A stretch of DNA of 64,000 bases, taken from NCBI GenBank assembly GCA_022592435.1, contig JABYQS010000053.1, forward strand, positions 62,001 through 126,000, in the 5' to 3' direction. The translations under genes and the position numbers were made by a program. Positions 10,924 through 20,814 of the stretch are shown here, in pieces. Below the pieces are notes generated by a model. The model did no database searches and was not told the DNA's origin. It worked only from the letters and a program-made list of their open reading frames with translations. The DNA comes from Cerioporus squamosus (taxonomy: Eukaryota; Basidiomycota; Agaricomycetes; Polyporales; Polyporaceae). Each line of letters opens with the position of its first letter. Within the stretch, counting starts at the first letter, position 1.

Positions 10924-11920
10924 CCAAAGTCTACATCGCAACTCGCTCAGAGGACAGAGCACGGGAGGCCATCGACGCATTGGCGAAAGAAACCGTGAAC
11001 AAGGCCGAGTTCCATCAGCTCGATTTGAGCGATCTCGTCAAGGTCCAAGAGTCTGCACAGGCGTTCTCGAAGTGAGTGCTTCGTCGCGAGAGGGGGATAT
11101 TCCAAACGTACTCAATGCTGCTCTATAGGCGAGAGTCGCATATTGATATCCTCTACCTCAACGCAGGCATCATGTACCCTCCTATAGATGCGCTCACGAA
11201 GCAAGGCTACGACCTCACAATAGGCACATCCGTTATTGGACACCACCTCTTCCTGCGGCTCCTCTACCCGCTACTTCTGGCCGCTCCTACCCTCGGCCCA
11301 ACACGTGTTGTCTGGACCGCTTCGTTCGTTCACCACCACGTTCCTGGGGGCCGTCTCAACTACGCGACATTCACGGACGGACCTGAGCGCCGTAAGACAG
11401 GGCTGTTCTCTCTATACGGGGAGGCGAAGCTTGCGCAGGTGACTCTGTCCATATATCTCGCGAACCGTGCGAAGGAGCGTGGCGAAGGCGTCGTCAGTAT
11501 CGCTCTGCACCCCGGTAACATCAGTACCGAGATCTTTCGGGACAAGAAGACATGGTACTTGAAGCTCTGGGTAGGCGACTATGGAGAAGCACGAGATATC
11601 GCACAAGCTGATGAGAGCATAGCATTGGATATTCGAATATCCAACACCGTACGGGGCAATCACGCCTCTCTACGCAGGGACTGCTCCCGAGGCTCTAGAG
11701 CATGAGGTGATGCCAGGCCATCTCTCCCTTCCCCGAAAAACGCGCTGACAAACAGGACGTTGCCAGTATCTGCGTCCGTGGGCGCGCCCGGGATCGCCCA
11801 ATCCTGTCGCACTCGACGTGAAGGAGCAGGAAAAGCTATGGAACTGGCTGGACCAGCAGGTGAAAGAATACCTGTAGCCCAACTTCCACGAGTCACAGCG
11901 CGATTGGTTGACTATAGCAA

Positions 11921-14900
11921 TCACGTAGTATTGGGGATACTTGGCTGTCCTATCGCAATTCTCTCCAGCAAACCTTCTATCCGCGACATTCGCTGTTCAA
12001 GCCGGTACTCGAGAGCATCCAAGCGGCGCTCAAGGGAGAGTATGCCGCGTTCCAGAGTTTCCATTCTTGATTCCGAAGCTCCTTCTCCGCTGCTTTGGGC
12101 CTTCCGCAAACAGCGTACCAGACCATGGTCGGCTCTATGCGAGACAGTATCAACGCCTCCGTTAGCATCGCAAGACGAACAGATGAACACGTCCACTATA
12201 AACCGACATGAGCCGTTGCATCCAGCAGTGAATATGCCTCATTGACCGACCTTCGCAATCAGTGCAGAACCAGCAGGGATACTGCACGGGCTTGGAGCAG
12301 CCTGCGCAGCTCGGAACCGGAGTCGTCGATGATTGTCTGCTTACAAGCGGACCGCCGTGAGTCGCAAGTCTAAATATTCCAGGGGCGATCACCCATGCTT
12401 GCGGTGCAGGCTCCGAAGATCTCAGGGACTGTTCTTGACGGGCCAACAGGGCGCGCGCCCTCGAGAGCGCCGCCTTGCTCGCCTTGAGCACCCTCCCGAC
12501 TTCCCGTGAGAGTACCATAGCTCGCAGTTTGACGACATCATGGGAGGGAAGATGGGGTGCTGGCTGCTTCGGAACGACGACGACGGCACCCGTGCATTCG
12601 GGCTTGTCGCAGAGGTCCAGCGTGTCGTCGACACCGCACTCGAGACAAAGGATCCGGGCCCCGGCGATAACCTCATCGCAATGGTCACAGATGCAGCTGG
12701 AACTTGTGCCATCAGTCAGGTTGTCGAACAGGGAAGAAGGCGGTGTTACGCACTGATGGATGACGTTCCGATGCAACAAGATCGCGAAGTAGTAACACGC
12801 GTCGGCGTACGTCGTGGTACGGAACAGCTCGCTGACATCCACCGTCTTCTCCCCGGCGACGAAGTCTTCCCACTGACGTCTCTTTCTCCTGCGCTGTTCC
12901 AGAAGGCGCGTCGACGACAGCTTCCGAAGGACCTGCGTATGCACGGCCGTCAACGCAAAGAACCACCGTGCCGCGGCTGGGCTGGTGCGGAAGCGCTCCG
13001 GGGGAGGTCGACAAACCAGCAAATCTGGTGGGATTCTCCTGAACTCGAAGGGATAGGGCATGTCGTGTTTGACCATGCCCCACGTTCCTGCGAAGACAGA
13101 CCCTTCCAAGTGCAGAGTACCGCGGAAGTACACGTTGTAGTTCTCGTAGTGTGACGGGACGAACCGGAGCCAAAGCGAGAAGACCGGCCGTCCAGAGTCG
13201 TCGCCGGGCTCAATGTTGCCCGTCACAACAAACTCGGAACCGCGATGCGCAGCGTGTCCCCGGGCGATGAAGGACACAAGGCCGTTCGGATCTGAGTGGT
13301 GGAAGTCGAAGGAGTACATGGATGCGCACGGCTTATCCAGATCGTCGTAGAAGAAGCCATGCCACGTCCCGAGACTTTGAGGGCTATCAATCACTATATC
13401 CAGAATTATGGTGCTGACAGTACTTACATGAGTTCCACGCTGGGCGCTAGGGCATGCGTTACGAGCACGCTTTCTTGCTCCGGAGGGTAGAGATGATCGG
13501 TAGCCAGGGGGAAGTTGAGGATCGCGGTGTCTAATGGGCCTTCCTCGTCCTCGCCGACCCGGATTTCAGGGAACGGGTCTTCCTCCATATTCTTGAGAGA
13601 CCACAGTCTCTGCGGTTCATACCAGTACTCGAACTGACGTTGACAATATAAGCTCAGTAAGAGATGAGTCGAGGGACACAACATACCATGCCACATGCGA
13701 AGTGTCTGAACAACTGAGAGCTCGGATCAGCGCGATGGTCGAAAACATCTGTGCTTTGAGTCAGGCCAGTATCCAGCTAGCGCATACGAAGAACGGAGTT
13801 ACCCTTTAGATGAAAGTATCTTTGAATGACTTCCTCGAAGATAATCTCCAGGCTATGCCATGATGCAATCAGCTCTTCGGGACTGACGTACTTCGTCTGG
13901 CAGAGTCGGAAGATCCGAAGGTCTCTAGCAAGCAACATCTCGAGGGTTGGCAAGATTGTCTGCGCCGAAGATAGTAAGCCGTCAGCAATGTGAGGAAGAC
14001 GTTATGCTCGACCGGCATCACGTACCTCTTCGATGCGCCCAGGACCAATAATAAGGGAGAGCGTATCTGGTGCATCGATGATATAGCGCACAGTCTCCAT
14101 GCCCTTGCGCAGTCTTTCCTCAACAACACTTCTGCGTTCTCGGAACAACTTGGCAAGCCCAGGAGGCACAGTGGTGGGGTCAGAGCGAAAAGCGCGTGTC
14201 AACGTCTCTGCCTCCCGATGAACGCCTGCAAGGTATATGTCGAGTACTTCTTGATCGACCATGCGTATCGTACGCCGTAGGGAGAACATCTTCGAGATGA
14301 TGACATCGATCTTGTCCCGGTAAGTCGACATCTCGGCTTCCCAGCCTTGCCATCCCCATACATGTCAGTACAATGGACAAGGTGAAGGGATCAGCTGATG
14401 ACGACGTACCGATCGCCCAGTAGGCAACCCATTCCAGTAGACTGGTCCAGGAAAATGAGATGTCGTTAGCGAGCGACCAAACATCTATCAGGGAACACCG
14501 ACCTCCAGGATTCTGGTCTAGAGTCCGTGAATCGGTTTATGGCTGCCACGGTGACATAGCCCGTCGCGTCAACGTCAATTGCTTCGACCACGCGCTGCAG
14601 GCGCGACAGGTTGAGGAGCTTCAGAACCGTCATCGCCTCTGAGCTAAGCAGAGACGACGCTGCATATCTTGCGGTGGCCAGCACGCCTCGATAGTGGTCG
14701 TACAGCGCAGAAACAAAATGGCGGGACTTCACGCGTCCGCGCCAGCCCTGGTGCACATATCGTTCAGTCGACGATTGTTAGAATCAACATACCGAAGACA
14801 GGCAACATACCGCATCTGCCCAGATGTTGCGTATGTCCTATAAAGAGTGAGAAAGTCGCCCGCATCGCATGGCTCTCATAGAGACTCACCGGGTTATGGA

Positions 14901-16107
14901 TCTCGTTATGTGGGCCATCGAGGACGCTCGATATAATGCGATCTCCCTCCTTATGTGCAACACGGGTGAGCTCTTCCACGATCTTCATCTCCTGCAGGCG
15001 GAACTTGCGCTCGAAGACCTCGAAGTTCCTCTCCAGTGCGTCCGTGGTCGACTCGAGCAGCTCAGCCTTGACGGTCGCCAAGTTGTCTGAACCTGCATCG
15101 GAATCGTGTTCCCCGGCTGGACCTGCGCTAGCTGCGGCTGCGGCACGCGGTTCCGCCTTGAGCACCTTCTCCAGCAACACATCATCGGACGCAACAGCCT
15201 CCGCGCCCCCGCTCCGCTCAACAATCTCCCTCAGACGCTGCTGCTCAGGCGAAGGCTCGGACACTCTCCTAAGGAGCTCGTCCACCTTCTCATCTACCCG
15301 CCGCAACTTGTGATGTGCGTCGTCCAGCACGACCCCGCTGTGGACCGAGATGCGGAGGAGGAAGTCGGCTCTGCGCTGCGCGAACAGCTCGACGTACTGC
15401 TTGAACAGGTCGTCCCACGTCGCGCTCCGCAGGACCTTCGTCAGCAGCCGTGTCTTCGAGTACACGTCGCACGCGTTCGCGCATGCCTTGATGTCGTCCG
15501 CCGTCTGCTTCACCAAATCGTCTAGACGAGACATCATTCCCGAGGCGCCAGCCTTCTCAGACGGCACGCTCCCCAGACTGGTCGGTCTCGTCAGCACTGT
15601 GCATGTAGACGTAGAGTGATGGACGAACCTCCGCAATGCTTCCATCATATCTCGCATCGAGCGGAAGAGGAGGCCTATCTTGCCGTCGTTCTCCCGGCGC
15701 CTCATGTTGAGTTCCACGACCACCTGAAACGCGTTCACCACGACTGCGCACGAAGTCAATGTCTACGTGCCCCGCAGTGCCTTACAGAGTATACGTACCT
15801 TCTAGCCATGGGTGAATCTTCGCGACCGCCTGCAGCACAGTGACGAGCGCCAGGGCATTCTCGACAATGCTTCCAGCACCGTCACGCACACCAGCAGCCC
15901 CGGACGCAGTTGACATTGGCAGTACACCAGCTAGCGCATCGTCTGTCGTCGGATCAGCCTTGACGCGCTGCGGAAAATCGAGCGCAAACGCTACTTACCT
16001 GCCTTATTTGCGGCTTTGGCCACCCTCTTCTGGCTGTATGTCTGAAAGCTTCCTGCCGCGCCATCGACGGCTCTGCCAGCCTCGGCGAACACCCTCGTGG
16101 CGCTCAT
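11921..16107 (-). CDS. Goodbye-domain / EF-hand / zinc-cluster protein, paralogue 1
   Basis: A multi-exon gene from ATG 16107 ('MSATRVFAEAGRAVDG') to TGA 11921. Order of parts: a helical N-terminal region with 'KIHPWLEVVVNAFQVVVEL..RRENDGKIGLLFRSMRDMMEAL' (fungal Goodbye-type, about 15.6-15.9 kb); a long coiled-coil/charged region (14.8-15.6 kb); an EF-hand-like loop 'DVDATGYVTVAA' (about 14.56 kb) whose position 12 is Ala, not Glu; helical parts; a beta-rich domain beginning 'GTWHGFFYDDLDKP' (13.3 kb); a zinc cluster 'CDHC..CLEC..LCDKPEC' (12.6 kb); a second cluster 'CAGC..CWFCTDC|..FICSSC' split by an intron; and a C-terminal coiled coil with heptad Leu/Arg. Goodbye domains usually head STAND/NLR-like proteins, but no NTPase is present. 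Architecture matches paralogue 2 at 39.7-44.1 kb. Several exon edges are approximate. Confidence 0.8.
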
Positions 16108-16443
16108 CTGCGAACAAAGAGTCCACCCGTTGTAGTGTGCGGGTGGTAGTAGCGGGTTAGCGAGCACGGTAACCACGAGGAGTGCCCATCACGCCTGCAC
16201 TCTCACTCACCCAAAGCGGGATCGTGAGAGTGCCAGGCACATCCGTCACTGCAGGGTATCCCCTGCGCAAAGCACAGCATCAGCATGTGTGGCAATCTGA
16301 CATTGGGACAGAAGTCATCCCACTTACTGTGTGTCCCTGCGCACGATAGAGCGCGTTCGCTGTTCCCGCTCGCACGCACCGGGTGCCCAAAACAAAGCGT
16401 AGCATTATATCGTACATACATAGATGGAAGCCACATCCCCAGG
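16108..16443. other. Intergenic between Goodbye paralogue 1 and peroxin gene
   Basis: 336 bp lie between the start of the Goodbye gene and the stop of the upstream minus-strand peroxin gene. They should hold the promoter of the former and the terminator of the latter. No distinct motif was found. Confidence 0.5.
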
Positions 16444-18685
16444 CTAGGAATGTCCCGTCGCGCTCTTGACTGCAGCCTTCAATCTCTGCGTCAACCTTGA
16501 GCCCTCCTCGTCCACGGACGATCGTGGGCCCTCCGAGGTCGTCGGGGACTGCGTCTCGAGCGACGACATTTCCGCCTTCGCACTAACACCGTCCGCGTGG
16601 GGTCCGGGCTGGGCTGGGGTGGAGATGGAAAGCGGAGCGGGAGAGGGCTCGGGGTTGTGCACGTCGGGCACGGGCTCGTCCCTCCGGATGCCAAGCTCCC
16701 CAGGCTCGACGACCTCGACGATCTCCGTTAGGACCGCGATGCGTGTCCATCGACGGTATCGTGTGTACTGTGAACAGAACTCGTCAGCATCCCACCCCAT
16801 GCATCATGAGCATGAGCAGCCACGCACCTTGCCCATTCCGCCCTTGTTACTCGCGCCCTCCCACTTGTTGTCCGCGTACACCCACCCATCGGGGTCCGTC
16901 AGCGGCTCCTCATCCTCATCCCCCTCGTCCGATCCATGCGCATGTCCGTCCACAGCTCCCGCATGGTCGCCGCCGTCTACATCCGTCTTATGCGAATCGT
17001 GGTCCTTATCCCCGCCCTTCTTCTCGGTCACGTCCACGCTCGGCGCGCGCATCTTCCCCGCCGCCTTCAAGAGCCGACTTGCACTCGCGGCAGCTGCGCT
17101 CTCCTCCTTCGCGCTCGGGAGCGTACGCTCGACACGACTCGTCCCCGATCCCTCCGTGTGCACCACGACACGCCATTCGGACTCTTCCCAGCGCCATTTC
17201 GCCGTCCGCTTGAGTCGGTGCTTCCCGTCGGGCGCCAGAGTATACACGGTCGTCGCAGCGGGGAGTGCGAACGCACTCGGTGGCGCCGCCGGTTGCTGCG
17301 AGGCAGAGCACCACGACGGTCGCTCGCCAGGTAGCAAGGCAGCCGTCCAGTCGAGACCCATCCACCACCGTTGATTTTCGTAGACTGTGAAGAGGAACCG
17401 CATAGATGTACCTTGGGGAGCCTGAGCGGATGCCGAGACCGACGCAAGCTGCGCATCGGATAGCGACTGGGGTGAGCGTATGAGGGCGGGAGGGGTTGAC
17501 CTGAGAGCCTTGACCATGCGTGGTAGACAGCCCAGCGGATGTGCGCGCTGCGCCAAAGAGCCCCGCGCAGGACGGATGTCCAGCGAGCGCGCCAGGTGAA
17601 GATGACCGTGCCGCTGAGTGCGATGATGATCCGGATACGGACAAGATGCGTGAGCGCAAGGTATGGTATGTAGAGTACTGCAATGGAGCGGAGGAGAACC
17701 GTGGGCGGAGGTATCGCAGATGGTTCGGTGAACGTGGGTCGGGATGGGAGGAGGGCGTGAATAGTCGTGATGTCGGCGATGGCCCGTTGGAGGGTATCCT
17801 CTGTCACGGGAGGAGTTGTTGCCTGTGCTTGGGGTTTGGACCGCAGGCGGAAGAACACTAGGAATACAGCGACAGGTAGTACATATCTGATGAATGTGTC
17901 AGTATGCAGCGTCGTGAAGGTGGTCGAGAGAAAATCTATGCAAGCATGTAATTGAGCTTCGCGGGACCTAACTCGAGCAGGAGCAATCTCGTTTGTCGGC
18001 ACCTCGCCAGTCACTGTGACCATATCTCCGTTATACAAAACCCCACGCAGTAACTTGCCTATGCCGTCTAGTGACTCCGTAGCGGCGGGGAAACGGTGGA
18101 GGAAAGGACATCGTCTGGTGGAGTCTGTCCCTCCGGACCGCCCCCGCCCCAAACTTCGCCATACACTGCTGTGCGCGAGGTAGCCCGCTATCATATGAAT
18201 CAATCTCCCGTGTCTCGTGTCTCTCGCTAGTGCCTCTGTCAGCAGCACATACGCTGGAGGTGCAGCGCTCTGTACGCATCGCTCAATGCAGCAAATTCGC
18301 GACGTGCACATAACGTGCAGTCCCTGCTTGGGCGTATGGCTCGCGGTACTCTACACGCAGTTATGTGGTTCACCAGGAGGTCAAAACCCTGACTGTCCTA
18401 ACGTTCTGGCCCATGCATCCCAGTCTCGAGAAGCATAGAAGACACGCACCTCAAACCAAACTCAGGGACAAGACACACAGCCCACCACGAGGCAAGGAAG
18501 AGCCAGCACTCCTCCCAAGGAGCCTTCCAAGTCAGAATTTGCAGCGCATGTCTGAGTCGAGCGATCGACGGCGAGAGCGCAACAAGAGTGGTCGTCAGCG
18601 GAGAGGGGAGGGTGTTGAGGAATTCGACGAGCGGGGCAGACTGTACGGCGTCCGAGTCGACCGCGGGCTGCGTCGTTGTAGACAT
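16444..18685 (-). CDS. Integral peroxisomal membrane peroxin with dysferlin (DysF) domain (Pex28-32/Pex30 type)
   Basis: Exon 1 (18685-18450) encodes 'MSTTTQPAVDSDAVQSAPLVEFLNTLPSP', then the hydrophobic 'LASWWAVCLVPEFGLR'. It joins in frame to 'YVLPVAVFLVFF' at 17886 across a 563-nt intron, then 'TEDTLQRAIADITTIHALLP', a membrane segment ('LRSIAVLYIPYLALTHLV') and 'IRWAVYHAWSRLSG'. After an intron near 17.41-17.50 kb the DysF region follows: 'FTVYENQRWWMGLDWT', acidic linker, 'DPDGWVYADNKWEG..NKGGMGK', intron, 'YTRYRRWTR'. These WW/RWTR pairs are diagnostic of the DysF-N/C module in the Pex30 group, which sits in the ER/peroxisome membrane and controls peroxisome number and biogenesis sites. 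The intron near 17.45 kb was inferred from phase (acceptor AAG) and is the weakest junction. The first exon lies at the left end of the repeat array, and truncated copies recur at 27.0 and 35.4 kb. Confidence 0.85.
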
Positions 18686-18931
18686 GATTATACACAGGTT
18701 AACCTCAACAGTGTGAAGGACATCGGAGACGACGAGGACGGCCTACGAGGCGATGGTGGGGGTATCCGCGCAAGGATGAGGAGGACACGACGAGGGGAGC
18801 TGCAATCACAAGCCTCGCGTGACGTATCGCGTTGGGCGCTTACCCTTGATCGCGTCGGGCGCCTGCGGCTTCCACATCTTGACTTCGTACTTCAAGGTCA
18901 AGTTGCCAGTACTAGTCCTCCTCGCGAGACA
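18686..18931. promoter_or_regulatory. Bidirectional promoter between peroxin gene and HAD gene copy 1
   Basis: 246 bp separate the two divergent ATGs, so both promoters must overlap or extend into the opposite gene. On the minus strand 'GGTAAGCGCC' (near 18,840) and 'gattgcag' (near 18,803) form a plausible 5'-UTR intron for the peroxin transcript, which would place its transcription start within or beyond the HAD 5' end. The equivalent region recurs before HAD copies 2 and 3. Confidence 0.5.
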
Positions 18932-20814
18932 ATGCAGAGGCTCGCATCCAGCAGGAGCTTCAGATGCCTTAGCTCTGGAGCAAACACTTTCTGCGCCAGA
19001 AGAGTCCAAGTTCGACAGATCCAATGTAAGTATGTCCTACTTGAGCGGCATGTCGAGGCTTACGATAGCTTACGATGGACACTCTGTTCCAGACCGCGCG
19101 AATGGCTCAAGATTGCCTCCTCTTGTATTTACATTTGACATAGTAGGTTCTGCTATGACTCTCGAGCACGGTTTGTGACAGAGCTTGTCCTCAGGACGGA
19201 GTTCTCCTGCGAGGACCGCACACGATCCCTGCCGCAAGGCGGGCATTAGACATGCTGAACGGGGCAAACCCTATGGGGGTGTAGGTTCTACGACCACTTG
19301 GAGCTTCCATGTGCTGACATACACTTCGAAGCAAGATACCCTTCATCTTGGTGCGCCTCCACCTTGCCCCATGTGGAGAACATTCTGTATTCATGATCTC
19401 TGCAGCTGACCAACGGAGGCGGCACCCACGAGGAAGCACGAAGACACAAGCTGAGTTCTCAGCTCGGCGTCGAGGTCAGCTTTCGTAGTCTGAGCTATGG
19501 CCTAGTCGTCATCACCGCTCACACGCCGTTGCAGATTCACAGCAACCAAATTGTTCAGGCGCATACTATCCTCAAGTCCGTCGTACACAAGTACGCAGAC
19601 AAGCCAGTGCTCGTCCTCGGAGGACGCAACGATGTCGTCCGGAAAGTTGCTGAAAGGTTTGCACAATGCACAGGTGCGATGACTGTATCTGCTGACAGCA
19701 GACCTCACAGCTACGGCTTCAAGCACGCGTACACGACACTAGATGTGCTCGCCTGGAAACCCGAGTAGGTCATAACCCAGTCCATCCCTGGCGCAGTACT
19801 CACAGACGCAGAGCTTGGCCCTTCCACGACCTCACGCCCGAGGAACGCGCATCGACCAAGGTAAGACCCTGCTCGATGTTCCCTATCCAAGAGACACTGA
19901 CCTCGACCTGCTGCGATTGAAAGGCCGTTGACTTCTCCAGCATTCCCATCTCCGCGATCTTTGTCTTCCACGACCCGCGCAACTGGTCGCTCGACATCCA
20001 GATTGCCCTCGACGTGATCCGCTCACGCGGCATCATCGGTGGTCCCTACCTCGACACACCCAAGCCCGCTGACCAGCAGCCCCTCCCGCAGCACGAACGC
20101 ACTCACCACCAGAGCCGAGATGCCGCACGGTCAGAAGCCGGAGATAAGCCGATCGAGCTGGTGTTCTGCAACCCGGACCTGCTGTGGAAGTCTGACTTCC
20201 CGCAGCCCCGGCTCGGACAGGGCGCGTTCCGCCTGGCGTTCCAGGCTGTGCACGAGGTGTGTCCCGTTGCGAGGATGTGAGTTCCTACCGCTGAACACGT
20301 TCCAGGCTCTCGTGGGAGCACCGTACCCGTATGTGCAGTATGGCAAGCCGACGACTGCGACGTACAAGTTCGCGGAGAAGGTCCTGCGAGACAGGCTCGA
20401 GGAGCTAGCGGGAGGACGCGTCGAGGAGATGCCGCGAGTGTGAGTCCTGAGCGCCATCTTGTTTTCCAATTCGCGATGCTGATGCTGTGTGTCTAGCTAC
20501 ATGGTTGGAGGTGCGTGGTCTTAATGGTGTCCGTGCATGGAAGATCCCTACTAACCTACGTACGCTGTCGCCTCTAGACAACCCGGAATCGGGTATGTAT
20601 GCTCACATGCTTATCAAATAGTTATGGGTGATTGACCCCGTTCCGTATAGACATTGCAGGCGCGAACGGTGCAGGCTGGCCTTCCATCCTCGTGAAGACG
20701 GGAGTATACGAGGAAGCCCGCGGACCGCCGACACATACTCCGACCCACATTGCCGAAGACGTGGAGGAAGCAGTGCGATGGGCGATAGACCGGGAGATGA
20801 AGGCGCGCGGGTGA
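18932..20814 (+). CDS. HAD-superfamily hydrolase, CECR5/HDHD5-like, copy 1
   Basis: Thirteen exons sum to exactly 401 codons (400 aa): 18932-19025, 19093-19142, 19195-19280, 19332-19350, 19406-19474, 19535-19656, 19711-19764, 19812-19860, 19924-20256, 20306-20439, 20497-20510, 20578-20592, 20651-20814. The N-terminus ('MQRLASSRSFRCLSSG') is a mitochondrial-type presequence. HAD motif I is 'FTFDIDGVLLRG', motif II region 'PFILLTNGGG', then 'YADKPVLVLGG', 'YGFKHAYTTLDVLAW', 'IFVFHDPRNWSLDIQI', 'IELVFCNPDLLW', 'YVQYGKPTTATYKFAE' and motif IV 'YMVGDNPESDIAGAN'. The family is the TIGR01456/CECR5 group; its substrate is not established. Three exons are tiny (19, 14 and 15 nt). The last codons (MKARG) differ from copy 3 because the array junction falls there. 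Confidence 0.92.

Larger units (their letters stand above)
10394..11877 (+). pseudogene. Short-chain dehydrogenase/reductase, copy B (interrupted by an insertion)
   Basis: ATG 10394 begins 'MSFLQWLQESFPPPPRW' and continues through 'VTGGNAGIG' to 'KKNAKV', where an in-frame TAG (10555-10557) marks the edge of a 366-bp insert. The gene resumes after the insert at 'KVYIATRSEDRAREA' (10,927). It then runs through 'LNAGI', 'YGEAK', 'HPGN', 'YPTPYGAITPLYAGTAPEA' and 'YLRPWARPGSPNP' to TAG 11875-11877. Intron positions match copies A and C: donors near 11,072, 11,571 and 11,706. Between them the reading frame is intact, so inactivation seems to rest on the insert alone and may be recent. It is convergent with the Goodbye gene, with only 43 bp between the stop codons. 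Amino-acid identity to copies A/C is clearly lower than that between A and C. Confidence 0.82.

Noticed and set aside
16466..17374. 302-codon plus-strand frame
   Set aside because: Antisense to the dysferlin-domain exons of the peroxin gene.
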